A stretch of DNA of 64,000 nt from Ophioderma brevispina (Eukaryota; Echinodermata; Ophiuroidea; Amphilepidida; Ophiodermatidae), in contig JAMKCH010072273.1 in NCBI GenBank assembly GCA_023653785.1, positions 31,081-95,080 of the forward strand, written 5' to 3'. The position numbers and the translations under genes are program-made. The notes under the pieces are model-generated. The model was not told where the DNA came from. It ran no database searches and saw nothing but the letters and a program-made list of their open reading frames with translations. How positions within the stretch are numbered: position 1 is the first letter of the stretch; each line of letters opens with the position of its first letter. Below, one piece after another: positions 46,161 to 58,795 of this stretch.

Positions 46161-49100
46161 TGTCACGAACGTATCTATTATATCCAGCTAAGTTGAATAA
46201 GCACAACGCAAACGGATAAGATGCTTTTTAGGTTCCATTGGTATTCTACTGGCAGAAAGTGGACACAAGAGGTCCTTGAAGGTTGTTTCAGGCTGGTATG
46301 AGCTGTAAAACATATACTTAGCAGAAAATGCAATCGTAATGAGCTGTACAAGGGCACCTCTTGGTGGATGCAGCCATCAATACCATGTTGTCGCAAATGC
46401 GCTCAACCTTCCCCTGCCAACGTCAACCAGATATGGCTGACTAAAAGGTGAGTTCACATACATCGGCGGACGTCTGCAGACGCGGGTCTTTCGAACATGC
46501 ATTTTACACTACGAGTATGTCTCATGCAAAGACATTGATCGAAAGACTAGATCGGCCGACGGTCGACCAGTGGAAGTATGAACCCACAATAAGACGGGAC
46601 TGCATGTAGGAGTATCCTTCTGCAGACTTGCACGAAGTAAGTGAACAGATGCAATATGATTGCCTGAAGAGACAGCCAGGCAAAGAAACAGGTCTTGTCT
46701 GAAGGATGGTGAAATCTCGCTATTTAATGGTAAATCATAGTGTTGCTTTTATGAGGTGGTTCCTCCTCAGAGATCGAAGCCGAATCGCCAAGAAAGTTCG
46801 GAGGAAGAAAAGTCTATTGAATGTTTAACACAAAGCATGCCTCTGGTATGGATATGGTTGAGATTCATAAAAGATGAGAGATGGAAATTGAAAGTGTAGG
46901 CCTAACATGATAGGCTTCCATACTTTGCAGCATCAGGGCACAATCTATTTTGCCAAGTTGTCATATTTGTACCTTCAAGTGAAGGAATTAAATTGAAGTA
47001 GATAACCACCAAAGTGATAAAGTTCCATGAATGGGTTGTCATGTTGTCAGAAGAATGAAGTTATTGAGCTGGTTTATCTATCAGACCTTGTAATATGCAG
47101 GTGCTCATGAAAAGCTTAAGATCAGCTGTCAGAGGAGCGGAACCGGAATGGGGAGAATGGCCTCTCATTTTGAAAGTGGAGGGGCCTGCCCCATTCCCCA
47201 TGCTACATGTCGGCAATCTCATTCATACGCTGGCACCAGCAAAATGATTTAAAAAGTATTCAAAATGCACAGATAAAGTGCCAAGTGGGCCCCTCAGCTT
47301 TATTGTGCTAGCAAAAATGCAAGACATCTAGCATCTTTGTTTAAATGAGCTATGCAAATATCCTCCACACTTTTTGACCCCTCAGGTCTGCCTACGGATC
47401 CAAATAAGGTAGCACTAGTGATGTTATTAGGAAGAACTTGTTACACATGACAATCAGAACAGCGGCTGGGTGAGTTATGTTCACTATGCACTTGATGGAG
47501 TTACCCTCATGCCAATGTTCTTGCCATGCACTAGGTGCATCAAATGCCCCCTATGTCAATCAATTGTCGCTGTACCTAGTCTTGTCTGTGACAATAGTGT
47601 TTTACCAACAGGTGGTACTATTATTACAGAAATAGCAAAAATCTTCTTTCCATACAAAAATGTCAACGTGGGGAAAGCACAGGGATGGCATTTCTTTCAA
47701 TAGCCGGACAACTCTTTGTAAAATCTAATTATTTGACTTTGTGTACAAATCATGCAGCTCACGGTGGGCCGCTTGCCGACATCCGAATGAATTTTAAATT
47801 TGGGGGTGGTGATTCATTTTGACAGTGGCACACTTTAAGCCTAGGTACAAGGATAATTGATTGACATGAGGCGCATTTGATGCACACCCGAATGGCCACG
47901 TCGGTTTAAACCTTTGAATGTCACACATACATTAATTATTGGATAAGCAGGTACGGGAGTCAACAATAATGTCTTTGACGCCCACAACCAAGGATGCCAC
48001 ACATCAGAGATGGGTTGTAGGGCTCTGTATAATATGACCAAATGTCAGTTTGGCTGCTCAAATGGTCCCTGAAGTGAAGAAGAAAGGAAGAAAAGAGTTC
48101 CCAGCAAGCTCTCAATAAGCAACGATTCAAAATGCGCCTCAATAAGTGAATCCTTGGAAAAGGCGGGATGTCTGACGATTCATGCCCAAGGGGATGCCGA
48201 TGTGCTGATTGTACAGACAGCAGTGGAATCTGCCAAGAACAATAGAACTGTCTGTTGGTGCCGACAGTTGACTTACTGATTCTTCTCTGCAACCATGAAG
48301 ACATGCAGGGAAGGACATTATTTTCAAGCCCGAGCCAAAGTTAATGCAAAGAAAAGAAACAACGAGTGCGGAAGATCTAAACGACTAAGAATGTCTTGGG
48401 AGTGAATGTATGTTGATATGTTTAGAATACTAGGGGAGAAGGCCCTTGAATGCATGGCAATGGGAAGTAAGATGAAAGGATAGTAGTGGGATGGCCTATA
48501 TGATATCAGTGTTTCGGTGAAATTGCAAAAAATCCAAGTTTGTCAAAGCGCATAATTTGCAACCAATATTTATTGGCGGCTTCAAGGGTATCATTGGCCT
48601 GAAGTTGTAAATTCAGGAATGGAAAAGAAACACTGGACAATTGAAGCCGATGCATTTAGAAGATGGAAAGTCTAAGTGAGGGACAGTCCTTCTGGTTATA
48701 AACTGACCTCCGGCTACACCAAGCCACCACCAAACTCACTGAGACTCCGGATGCTATTGAAGAGCAGGGTGCAACACCATGAACTGCACAAGCAAGGGGC
48801 TTGACCTTGATAGCTCATGGATGGGTGGGGAATGCAAAGGGTGGAGTTGTGCTAACTCACTCAAGTCAAGAATATATTTAGTTGTAGGGACATAACACCA
48901 TGAAAGGAGTGACTTCAAAATTAAACCGCCAATTGACCGTCGATTTAAGGCGGGTCACTGGCGAGCAACCGGTGGGCGAGCTTGAAGGCCATCCTAAGTA
49001 ATCTAAAAATATATGTAATCGTTATGACTAATCCCAAAAACATGGGGATTTTTCTTTTTGTGTCCTTGTTTTGTTTGTAATGAGTGGAGATTCTTAGATA

Positions 49101-50254
49101 CATGATCTTGTGGAATTAATTTTTTTTATAATGGAAGTAATCTTAATTTGCCTAGTTAACCTAAACTGTAGTGAATATAAGTTGTCAGAAATGTGCTAAT
49201 CATGATCAACTAACCCTGAAAACATGGGTTTAGATGCTCAAGTATCAAGATTGGATCCTTTGATACAAAGTTATTGTGGAAAGGAAAAATTCAATATTCT
49301 CATCTAATGTGCATATTTCCACATGTGTAGGATAGGAAGGAATCCATAAATGTGCTATCACATTCGCGAACCCTGCTTCACTTTGATCAGCAATATCTCG
49401 GAACCAAATGTCCGATGCGATCGAATAAAAAGCATTTGGTAGATTACAATCTACACAATTTAGCGATGCATTATCTCATTTTCTTAATCAGAACAATTTT
49501 TTATCATATTCAGACCCATACCCCCCCTTAAAAGTCTGTACAACGTTTCTCTGCCTATTCATGTACAATTTCCATTCCCTCCATTACATTATGTAGCAAA
49601 TTAGGAGTATAGGATAAGATATTCACATTGTTTGACACTGTACAGACAATACTTAACAAGCGATTAATCTGGATTAAATGGTCCTAAATATGATTTTTAA
49701 CCAGCACACCCTCCTCAATTTCAACCTTCACTCTCTCTAAAAGGGACCGGAAAAGGGAATGATAGTCCCCGGTCGCTGGATTGACTATAGCAAAAATTTG
49801 GCAACACGAGCAAAGAAAAAAAACAAAGCTATGATATTATTATGGTCACTGAAAATGAAAAAAAATTAAAAAAAAACCGAGAAACCATGCCACATTAGAA
49901 TCCAATAAATGTAAAATTTAATAATACATTGTGAATTTGCTGATAAATCCGGTGTTTTTATCAGTATGTACTATACTAATATTTAAAGTGCGGGTTCCTT
50001 ATCATATTTTTTAATGCAGTAAATATCTCACTATTTAGGATTATAATTATTCACTGTCTAGAAAAACATGTAAAGATGTAATATTTACCGTAGGCATCTC
50101 TCATTAAGACTAATGTCTTAAAAGGCATTACTGCATTTTTAATTTCTCCTCTTTGGGTTAAGTACAAATATGTACACGCCCTATATTGTTTTATAGACGT
50201 TTGTAGTTAAAGTGTGATTCAATACATGCCTACATTACAACCATTTGAGTGAGT
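46161..50254. other. Long interval without a recognised gene
   Basis: Both strands were read. Minus-strand frames at 47841-48327 and the + frame at 47470-47703 have mixed composition but no domain that I can name. Eroded transposon coding sequence is possible. There is no tandem structure of note. Confidence 0.4.
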
Positions 50255-50650
50255 AATTTTGGAGATTGTCCACAGAGCTAAAAATAGGCATTTTTCACAC
50301 CCGGATTGCAACTGAGGTCATCTGTCACATGCAGGCCCACAAGGTCATTTATTTTGCTATCAAAACAATCATTTGCATACATGCAGAAATGAACCTAATT
50401 GATAAATATTTAACTGGTCTACAATATGTAGCCTTAGCCTTTTAAGGTTACCATACTTATCTGTACCCAGACCTCATTGGATGGCTATGAAGAATTTCCT
50501 GGAAGAGCATCAAACGCATGTATCAATTGCCATGACCGTACATGGCCAGCCAGTTCTTCCTAACCTCCACACTTCTAAATTCCTAATGGCTTGCCAGATA
50601 ATCTAAACATCAGAATATTTACCAAATTTCAAGGCATTTTCCGCCTACAC
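50255..50650 (+). repeat. ~390-bp block repeated at 53083-53465
   Basis: Starts 'tgtccacagagctaa' and runs through 'aacaatcatttgcatacatg', 'gataaatatttaactggtct', 'agacctcattgga' to 'tttcaaggcattttccgcc'. The copy at 53083-53465 keeps the order with small indels. Both stand next to satellite units. Confidence 0.8.
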
Positions 50651-50699
50651 CATCACTTCTACCAAGAAATACCTATTCATGAAGTAACATGATAATCAT

Positions 50700-50940
50700 A
50701 ACCTGCCAAAACAAGACCCGAAAAGGACTTATACCGATCTGGCGCAAAAAAATACACATACAATTACAAATTTTACCAGGCAAATCGAGACCCAAAGCGG
50801 ATCTTATACCGAAAAAAATCCCTTGCTGACACTCCCCTGAAACATAAAGTACTACAATACATTTAACAATTTTTATCCGCAATCGAGCCCAAGCCGGTCT
50901 TAAAAAGATCTGCGGATTAAAATACACATACAATTACAAA
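50700..50940 (+). repeat. Satellite units (outlying group)
   Basis: About three copies of a core like 'gacccaaagcggatcttata' followed by 'ccgatctgc' variants (near 50715, 50780 and 50885), separated by AT-rich linkers containing 'aatacacatacaattacaaa'. Same family as 52040-52680. Confidence 0.7.
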
Positions 50941-52039
50941 GTAACCAGTCAAATCCAGAGTGCAATGGTTTTGGGGGTATAATAATTATAATAGGGCTGT
51001 TTTGATATTAGAGTTAATCGGTGCGCATGCCTTACAGAGCGCATAGCTCTTAGCCATGGCGCGTATGTCAAGGGTATTATGTTTTGATAGAGATTACTTT
51101 TGCAGGGGAAGTTTTCTGGAGTTTAGTTATGCACAGGTAATTTAACAGAAGCAGATTGATGTGACTTCATATTTTTTTTCTTATTTATCATGATATTACT
51201 AAGATCTTTTGACAAGGTTTACTCAGATGATTTGTTAATTTCACTGGGACCGAGACTGCCATAGTAAATTCATGTAGCAGTTTCACAAATTAACCGTTTG
51301 AAAATCCCCAATGCCCCAAACGAGCAGATCGTGTCCTACCCTCCCTGTACGGAACACGTGGTATAGTCTCACATCTTGATCGATTACGCTGTGACAACAG
51401 AGAGACATAATGCTTGCTGCTTTTGCCCGTATTGTTAGTTATAAACGGTAACGAGATGAAAGTTTGGTTTCAACGTGTGTCAGGTACCAGGTTCACGTGT
51501 CAGGTATCAGATATCAGTTTGCTCTTCGGGTGCGACCGAATATATAAATCCGACTATTTAAATCAAGGTCTTTACATGACCCTCTCTGCCCAAGTGCTAT
51601 TAGTTTTTTCCAAAAGACACCGTGTAATATATGTCTAAACAGTACAAAATTTACCGTTTCCCTACTGATTCAAAAACCGACGTACGATGACGATAATCGT
51701 TTGGCTTTTTCCAATGTAGGGATACGTACGTCATTTTTACCTGAATGGTTCCCCCGAAGTAAAATAATAAACCAATCAATTCCTGACGTCATCAAATCTT
51801 TTATTTTTTCCCAAAAATTGGCTCTTATTCCCATAATAAATTCCTTTTTAAGATTCACATCTTATATGTTCTTTAATAATTATATTCAATTGTCCCCTCA
51901 TGAGTGAAAAAGATGGTCCATAAGTCTAACCAATTGAAAACATATTCAGCCGCTAAATACCCTTACCGTGGATTGAATGAGCAGACGGATCCCCTGTTAG
52001 TTTTAGCAGGCTACAGCCCCTTGCCGCGCGGCTGCGGGG
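50941..52039. other. Spacer
   Basis: No gene recognised. The frames at 51414-51638 and 51701-51907 have no domain. Confidence 0.4.
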
Positions 52040-52680
52040 TTATGCGTCGAGATCCGAAGCGGATCTTTATATCGTCTTCTGGCACACTACACCACATAAA
52101 ATACAGCACATTTACCACTAAATCGAGATCCGATCGGACCTTATACCGCTCTGCCGACACTCTAGATCATATTAATATTTCAAATTTACCAGCCAAATCG
52201 AGACCCAAAGCGGATCTTATACCGATATGCTGACACTCACCTTGAACATATAGTACTACAACCTTTACCAGCCAATCGAGATCCGAAGCGGACCTTATAC
52301 GATCTGCCGACTCTAATACTTCAAATTTACCACCAAATCGAGACCAAAGCGGATCTTATACCGATCTGCTATTATTACCTGAGTACGCCAATTGATTGGC
52401 AATTGAACCGGCCAAATCGAGACCCAAAGCTGTCTTGTACCGATCTGCAATACTATGTTTTCAATTTATCCTGTCAAATCGAAGTTGAGCTATACCGATC
52501 TGCAAATACTTTATAACACCATATATAATGTATACCATTTAACCTGCCTGAATCGAGTCGAAAACCGGATCTTGAACCAAACATCAATTACCCATATCTG
52601 GCATACTGTCCGCACACATTATTTACATTAATTTGCCAAATCGGACCCAAAGCGGATCTGCATACCGAAACTGCAACATA
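52040..52680 (+). repeat. Satellite array with conserved 35-40 bp core
   Basis: About nine copies of a core close to 'aaatcgagacccaaagcgga' + 'tcttataccgatctgc' (near 52046, 52123, 52192, 52272, 52332, 52412, 52472, 52545 and 52638). Spacing is 60-95 bases because the AT-rich linkers vary. The core is far better conserved than the linkers. Confidence 0.75.
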
Positions 52681-52803
52681 CTAATATATTATTTTAATAT
52701 GTTTTGTATGTTCAATGTATTTGGTAATGTTTAAACTCAAAAGTACCAAAGGCGCCCCAAATATGATTGCAAAAAGGAGGACACATGGGAAGGGCAAGGG
52801 CGG

Positions 52804-53072
52804 AATTTCGGGAAAAACTGACCACACGTCCGCATGTTATGAAAACAGATGCAATTGTGAAAAAAACACCAATCAACTGAGCAGACGGCTGCCAAGATAA
52901 TCAAGCGTCATTAGCAACCCAAGACAATACCTGACGAACCGATGGCGCTTTGAATGGCCCTATTGAAAACAATATCGAACGGCAAAAATAAAATTCTGCC
53001 CTTGCACAGCCGGCGACAACAATTCTTTAGCCTGTGACAAACCCGGTTTTCTTACGCTGCTCTCCTAAAAAA
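52804..53072 (+). repeat. ~265-bp block repeated at 57843-58112
   Basis: Shared anchors in order: 'gggaaaaactgaccacacgt' / 'ggaaaaactgaccgacacgt', 'cgtccgcatgt', 'aaacagatgcaat', 'ggcgctttgaat', 'acaacaattctttagcctg'. Indels are frequent. Confidence 0.8.
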
Positions 53073-53082
53073 AAACCGTTTA

Positions 53083-53465
53083 TTGTCCACAGAGCTAAGA
53101 ATAGGCATTTTCACACCTGGATTGCAACTGAGCATCTGCCACCTGCGTACCACAAGGTCAATTTATTTTGCTATCAAACAAATCATTTGCATACATGCAG
53201 AAATGAAACCTGAATTGATAAATATTTAACTGGTCTGACAAATGATTTAGCCGATAGCCTTTTAAGGTTACTATACATATCTGTATCCAGACCTCATTGG
53301 AATGGCTAGGAAGAATTTCCCGGAAGAGCACCAAACGCACGTATCAATTGCCTCGCCGTACCATTGGCCAGGTCAGTTCTTCCTAACTCCACACTTTGTC
53401 TCAATTCCTAGGCTTGACATATAATATAAACATCAGAATATACAAAATTTCAAGGCTTTTCCGCC
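53083..53465 (+). repeat. Second copy of the 50255-50650 block
   Basis: Collinear with 50255-50650, about 2.8 kb downstream, in direct orientation. It directly follows the 52804-53072 block. Confidence 0.8.
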
Positions 53466-55206
53466 AAAGAAATTTTTGCACAAAAACTTTACATCAACCC
53501 CCCGCCCCTTTTTTTTTAAACTTTAATACCAGAAACCCAACACTAGCCGCGTTGGGAGGAAGAGCGGGAAATTCCACAGGGAGATTTTGGAAGAAAAAAC
53601 CATGCTCTTAAACAAAGCACCCCGCTTAACGTCCATGCCCAAAATCATCCAAAACAGCACAACCAAGACGACATCAAATGGGGTTGAAAAACATGGAGTT
53701 CTTGAATATGTGTGCGTACCAATCTTGAGACCTGCGGCATTATCATTGAATCAATTTGTACACGGCCTCCCCGCCCCTGGTTCTTACACCAGTTTAATAA
53801 TATTCCCGAGATAATATCGGACCAAATCATTCGACTGGGAGGTAGATTCACAAGACTTTTATGTTTTGCCTTATTGTACATCCCCCTTTCCGTTACTTCC
53901 TTCCTCTGTAATCCGACAAGTAATCAAAAACTTACTTGCAAATTGACATGTAAGATATTTTAAATCAAGTAAGACCTAATAAAATCTGAACTCTAAAGCA
54001 TGCTGCAAAATATATGTTCGACCTTTGACTAATTTTTTCACGCGAAGCGCAAGTAAAAATTGCTTAAGGCTCAACCCCTGCTTTCTTAAAAGAAAGTCAA
54101 GTAATGCTGACATGGAATTGAAATATTAAAATAAAGAAATTAAATTATATGGACATACCCTAATACATTAGCCGAAAAACATTAGATTTCCAACGACCAA
54201 TATTTCATGGCGGCAACGTCAAACCCCTTGCATTTCAGTTTAAGTCTCAGCACCTACTCGAATTAATAATAAGAGAGAAATCCGTGAGGGTGGCAAACCC
54301 CGCGCGAAATGCCTAAATTTAAAATTCTGACCTTACATTTGCCAAAACCACGCCCCAATGAATTAACAATAGCCGAACAAGACCATGCGGCTTATTTTGC
54401 AGATAATGTTTAATGGCCTATGCCACACATACATGTAACAACACACATCCAATTGTTTATGACGGGTGGAATTGCCGTAATTGAGCAGTTGTTGAAACGG
54501 AAAGGCAACGTGAATAAAATTTGAATTCCAAAATCCAAATAATCCCGAACGACAAAAAAATTGAGATCACGCATTTCAATGGATGCACACGTTGGGTATT
54601 CCCTACACTACAAACCAAAAAAGGCTAGAAGAAAGACTGCTAGAAACGGTTGCCACATATGGCCGATTGCAAATTGACGGTAAAATTTGCACGAGCCATT
54701 CAATAAATCAAAGTTTACTCGCTCTTCTACTGCCAGTTGTTTTGATTAAGCGCCTACTCCCTTCCCTTAATCCTGAAAATGAAGGCAAATGCTTCAAATG
54801 CAAAGAGATTGACGAGTGAGAGTTAAAGTTCAAAACGCAAACGCAATATAATCGACAATAGAAGGTAATTGAGTCGGGCCATGCCCAATCAAATGAATGT
54901 GATAGTTTGGTTAGATTTCACAACCTTTGATAGGAGCCCCATTTAGACTTACTAGAAGTTAATTATTATTATAATGATCCATTGCCCACGAAATATGGAG
55001 AAAAACTCTACCATGTTATTGAAGCGATTTTGCACAAATGATTTTTTTTTTTTTTTTTGCCTTGGAATAAAGGAATTCCCTCCAATAAAGCAAAATATAA
55101 GCCACATTTGCCATTGGCAGGTCCAGCTTGCACTTGGCACAATTAAATTTTTGAACATGCCGTTTAGCGCCACATGTTAGTCAAGATTGATGCAGCCGAA
55201 GATTAG
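53466..55206. other. Interval without a recognised gene
   Basis: Contains T and A runs (53510-53518, 55041-55058). The open frames at 53587-53963 and 54583-54819 (the latter ends with KCFKCKEIDE) show no domain that I can name. Confidence 0.4.
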
Positions 55207-55562
55207 GAACCAGTTAGCATGCAATTTCTCGAGAGAACTGTTGATAGCTTTATGCGCATTACCAAATTATCTTTTAATTCCCTACATATCCGTATTGCAC
55301 AGAAACGTTTGAAACACGAATTGATTAGGAGACCTACGTAGCGATAAATTCGTCCGGTGCCAATGGAGCACCCAAACTCCTAAAAATATCTAAAACAACA
55401 AGCAAGGCTGGCAATGAATGTGATTTCCCATCATCCATTGCCGCGATGGAAATAGCCATAAGTGGAATGGGCCTGATTGCAGAGGCGATCATCGAATTGA
55501 AGCCCCAACCAAAAAAGAAGAAATCTCAGCAAAGTGGCCTGGGTAACATGATGCCCCAATGA
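55207..55562 (+). other. Coding-like segment, unrecognised, probably frame-broken
   Basis: Two overlapping open frames. The first (55207-55341) contains MQFLERTVDSFMRITKLSFN and ends IRRPT. The second (55329-55562, 77 codons plus a TGA) contains GNECDFPSSIAAMEIAISGM, then a lysine-rich KPQPKKKKSQQ stretch, and ends NMMPQ. A +1 shift would join them. Composition, the basic nuclear-localisation-like patch and a clean stop suggest real coding sequence, but the minus strand is also largely open. It has no ATG start in the longer frame and I cannot assign a family. A transposon-borne gene is possible. Confidence 0.25.
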
Positions 55563-55997
55563 AAGCAGCTTTATCTATAAATATTGGCGATTTATTTTTA
55601 CTCCTGAAACTCAAAATCCCCGGAGTACTTGGTGAACACCTTATTCTGTTTTTCTGTATAATAGCCACTATATCCCCTATCTCTTATCACTGTTATTGCC
55701 ACAACAAAATTACTATAATGGACAGTACCATATCCCTGCCAATCCAACAGTTTACCGTGATGACCCGCAATTCTTCCCAATTTGATTTCTTATACAACAT
55801 ACCAAAGCTATGAAATGCCAATCTTAATTGGATTTTAAGTTGCACCAAATCAGACCTGCATACTAACCCCTTTATATGCCAGCCTAACTCTGCAAATAAA
55901 AACCAAACCATAAATTTGCATTCAAGTCAGGGTATGAATAAATTAACTGATAAGAACTGCAAAATGGTGGCCCCGTGGATGTATAACTACCACAGAG

Positions 55998-56290
55998 AAT
56001 GGCGCGGACTAATTGGTTTAGGGAGCTTGCCTTTGTACCCAAGAGTCCCGGGTTCAATCTCAGTGGGGCTAATAAACCTGGATTTAATTTGCATAAGTAC
56101 TACTGGATAAACTCATAATTTAACCCTCACTTCATGGTTCATTTGTTTATGGGCAAAGGACCATGAAATATCTCACTTGCCACTCATCGTGTGTTGTATT
56201 TGGTTAGTTGGTTTTGGATGTTGCAACATAGTGCTGATTAAAGGCTTGTCGCCTCCGGAAGTTGCATTGTTTCTGTTTGAACAGTTTGTG
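55998..56290 (+). mobile_element. tRNA-derived SINE, degenerate
   Basis: The head at 56001-56070 has a tRNA-like A box (ggactaattggtttagggag) and B box (gggttcaatctc). Downstream, 'gggcaaaggaccatgaaata' and 'tctcacttgccactc' recall the 'gggcaaggcactt' part of the other SINEs here. The folded arms of a working tRNA are not clear. Confidence 0.5.
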
Positions 56291-57842
56291 GTATGACTCT
56301 GGCATTTTAACCTATCCGCTACGATATGAGATTAAATAACCCGTATATTAATAATAAAATTATAACAACACGATAACTGCCCTTGGGACACCTATAACTT
56401 TGCAACAAAATTAATTACCGATTTTGAATGTTTGCATTTGCTTTGCACACGATTTCGTTGCCAGTGTTCATGGATAATTTCCACTTGATACGCCCTTCCC
56501 TTTTAAAAGGAAATTTTTTATTTATTACGACTGATAACGCCCACGAAAACCATTAAATCATGGAAAACATTTCACAGGACCACCGCAAATTGCCCCTGTA
56601 TTTCTACTCATTTTGAACGCATTAGTTTTCAAAATTAACTGGTGTTCGTTTCCGAATAGTGTGTCCTTATTTAGACATAACCATATGACCTAAAATTGCA
56701 CAACATTTCAAAACTACCCCAACATTAAGAATTTTAGAGGATCAACGGCACGATATTTTCCTGCCACCTGTAAAAGGAATTAATTTGACTTTTGGCTTGT
56801 TCGCCTTTAAAATAAATGACTCCCGCCATCAACGACAAATTTCAAACCACGGACCCTTGAATCTAATAATGCTTCAACAGTGAAGCCAAAATAACTTAAC
56901 TCCCCTTCACTATCCTGCATGAAGATTTTGAACACACCGCTTGTTTGACCCCCCTGCAGTTGTTTCTTGATATTTAGAGTAAATTTCTAATCAGATATTG
57001 TTTGTTTATCCCAGCCACAGAATAAACGTGACTACTCAACAGGCTGTGGATAACAAATGGATGACTGATTATAATTGATTAGGTGCAATATTCGAAAAAC
57101 CTGACTTAGAATTGTGACCACAAACCCCGCCAGAATTTAATGTACATGGGCAACTGGTTCATTACTTAAGTCCCGAAAACCAAATTACCTAGCAATGATG
57201 GCATGACTTTGCACTCGCTGAGGTCTGCTATCTTGATTTCTCGCTTTCTTTGTTGCGCCTACTAGTATTGGGTGCAGAATATTGACCATAGTTTATTGTC
57301 CTTGCAACGCAAACTGTTGTACATTGGCTAACGGAGTCTGTCCTTGCCCTTGAATTTGAACCCACAGGTGTTGATCATGATGCAGTCCTTGCCCTTATAC
57401 GCCTCACGGTAAGCTTATGCCTGCGATCGCCATTTTGACTGCTACTGGCGACCGAAATTTACAAATTACAAATTTCCCCTGGGGTTAAACGAACTTACAG
57501 ATACGTTCTTTACACCACTGGCAGGCTGCTTAACCGGCTTGACTCGGCCAATGCGATGTGATATGCCTCGCTATAATGTTCCATTGATTGAATGATTCAG
57601 TAACACTGGTTCTCCATCCGCCTGATCCGCTATGCATTTTATTTGGAATGGGAACTGACAAAACCTGCATCCTTTTCTTGATGAACTGATCCAAACAACC
57701 GATGGTTCCGAAGCAGAACTACTCGGTATTTAATATTTACCAATGCTTAGCCCGCTGTATCAACACCATATAACAGTAACTGGGCACCCGAAATTGAGAC
57801 TGCAATTGCCGACTAACAAGTAAAATTCCAGTAGAACCAATT
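56291..57842. other. Interval without a recognised gene
   Basis: Nothing recognised on either strand. Confidence 0.4.
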
Positions 57843-58112
57843 TTTCGGAAAAACTGACCGACACGTCCGCATGTGATAAAACAGATGCAATGGTGAAAAA
57901 ACACCAAGCACTTACCAGAACGCTGCCAATATAATCAATTGCGTCATTTGGAGCAACCCACTACCAATAACGCTGAGCGATCGATTGGCGCTTTGAATTC
58001 CCTTATTGAAAATACAATATCGAACGAAAATTAAATTACTTGCCCTTGCACATACGCTACAACAATTCTTTAGCCTGTTGACAAACCCGTTTTTTACGCT
58101 GCCTCTCATAAA
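57843..58112 (+). repeat. Second copy of the 52804-53072 block
   Basis: Direct orientation, about 5 kb from the first copy, with many short indels between them. Confidence 0.8.
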
Positions 58113-58379
58113 ACGTTATGACAATAATTATATACTATGCATTTTTTCAAAGGTTGTCATTTTATAATTGTAATTCGATAGGCAAAGTTTTTGAATGTAA
58201 CCAGCATTGTCAGAGGAAAGCTTGTTTTGTTCCTCTTCTGCTAAAATCATTGGGCATTGTAAATTAAATACAGTGTTTTACTATTCAGTGTCAATTCCCA
58301 TTCCTGATTTGGCACATCTCGTGATTTGTACTCGCGTCTTTATAATACACTATCCGTGTCATGTTGTTATGTTATATGT

Positions 58380-58795
58380 ATAGTACAGTAGAGGCAGTGA
58401 GTAAGCATAGCATTGATGTGAGTAGAGTAGAGTAGAGTAGAGTAGAGTAGAGCATAGGATAGATTGTAGAGTAGAGCATAGCTAGTATGGTAGAGTAAGT
58501 AGAGTAAGCAATAGCATATATGGTAGAGTATAGCATAGCATCGTATGGTAGATAGAGAATAGAGCCTAGCATAGTGGGTAAGAGTAAGTAAGCTAGAGTA
58601 GAGCATAGCATAGTATGGTAGAGTAGAGCATAGCATAGTATAGGTAGGTAGAGTAGAGGTATAGCATAGCATAGTATGGTAGAGTAGAGCATAGCATAGT
58701 ATGGTAGAGTAGAGCATAGCAATAGCATATAACTGGTAGAGTAGAGTAAGTAGAGTAGAGTAGAGTAGTGTAGAGTAGTGTAGTGTATAGTAATG
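58380..58795 (+). repeat. Pentanucleotide minisatellite (gagta/gcata/tatgg)
   Basis: About 415 bases built from five-base units: pure (gagta)n at 58421-58450 and 58740-58775, and mixed higher-order units like 'agagcatagcatagtatggt' in between. The minus-strand frames over it (58367-58813 and 58372-58866) are repeated L/Y/S/T peptides forced by the repeat and are not genes. Confidence 0.9.

Noticed and set aside
55740..55815. Possible reverse-transcriptase tail (RNSSQFDF...IPKL then stop)
   Set aside because: Too short and too weak to separate from chance.
56001..56070. A functional tRNA gene
   Set aside because: A and B boxes are present, but I cannot pair a proper acceptor stem or anticodon arm; SINE head preferred.
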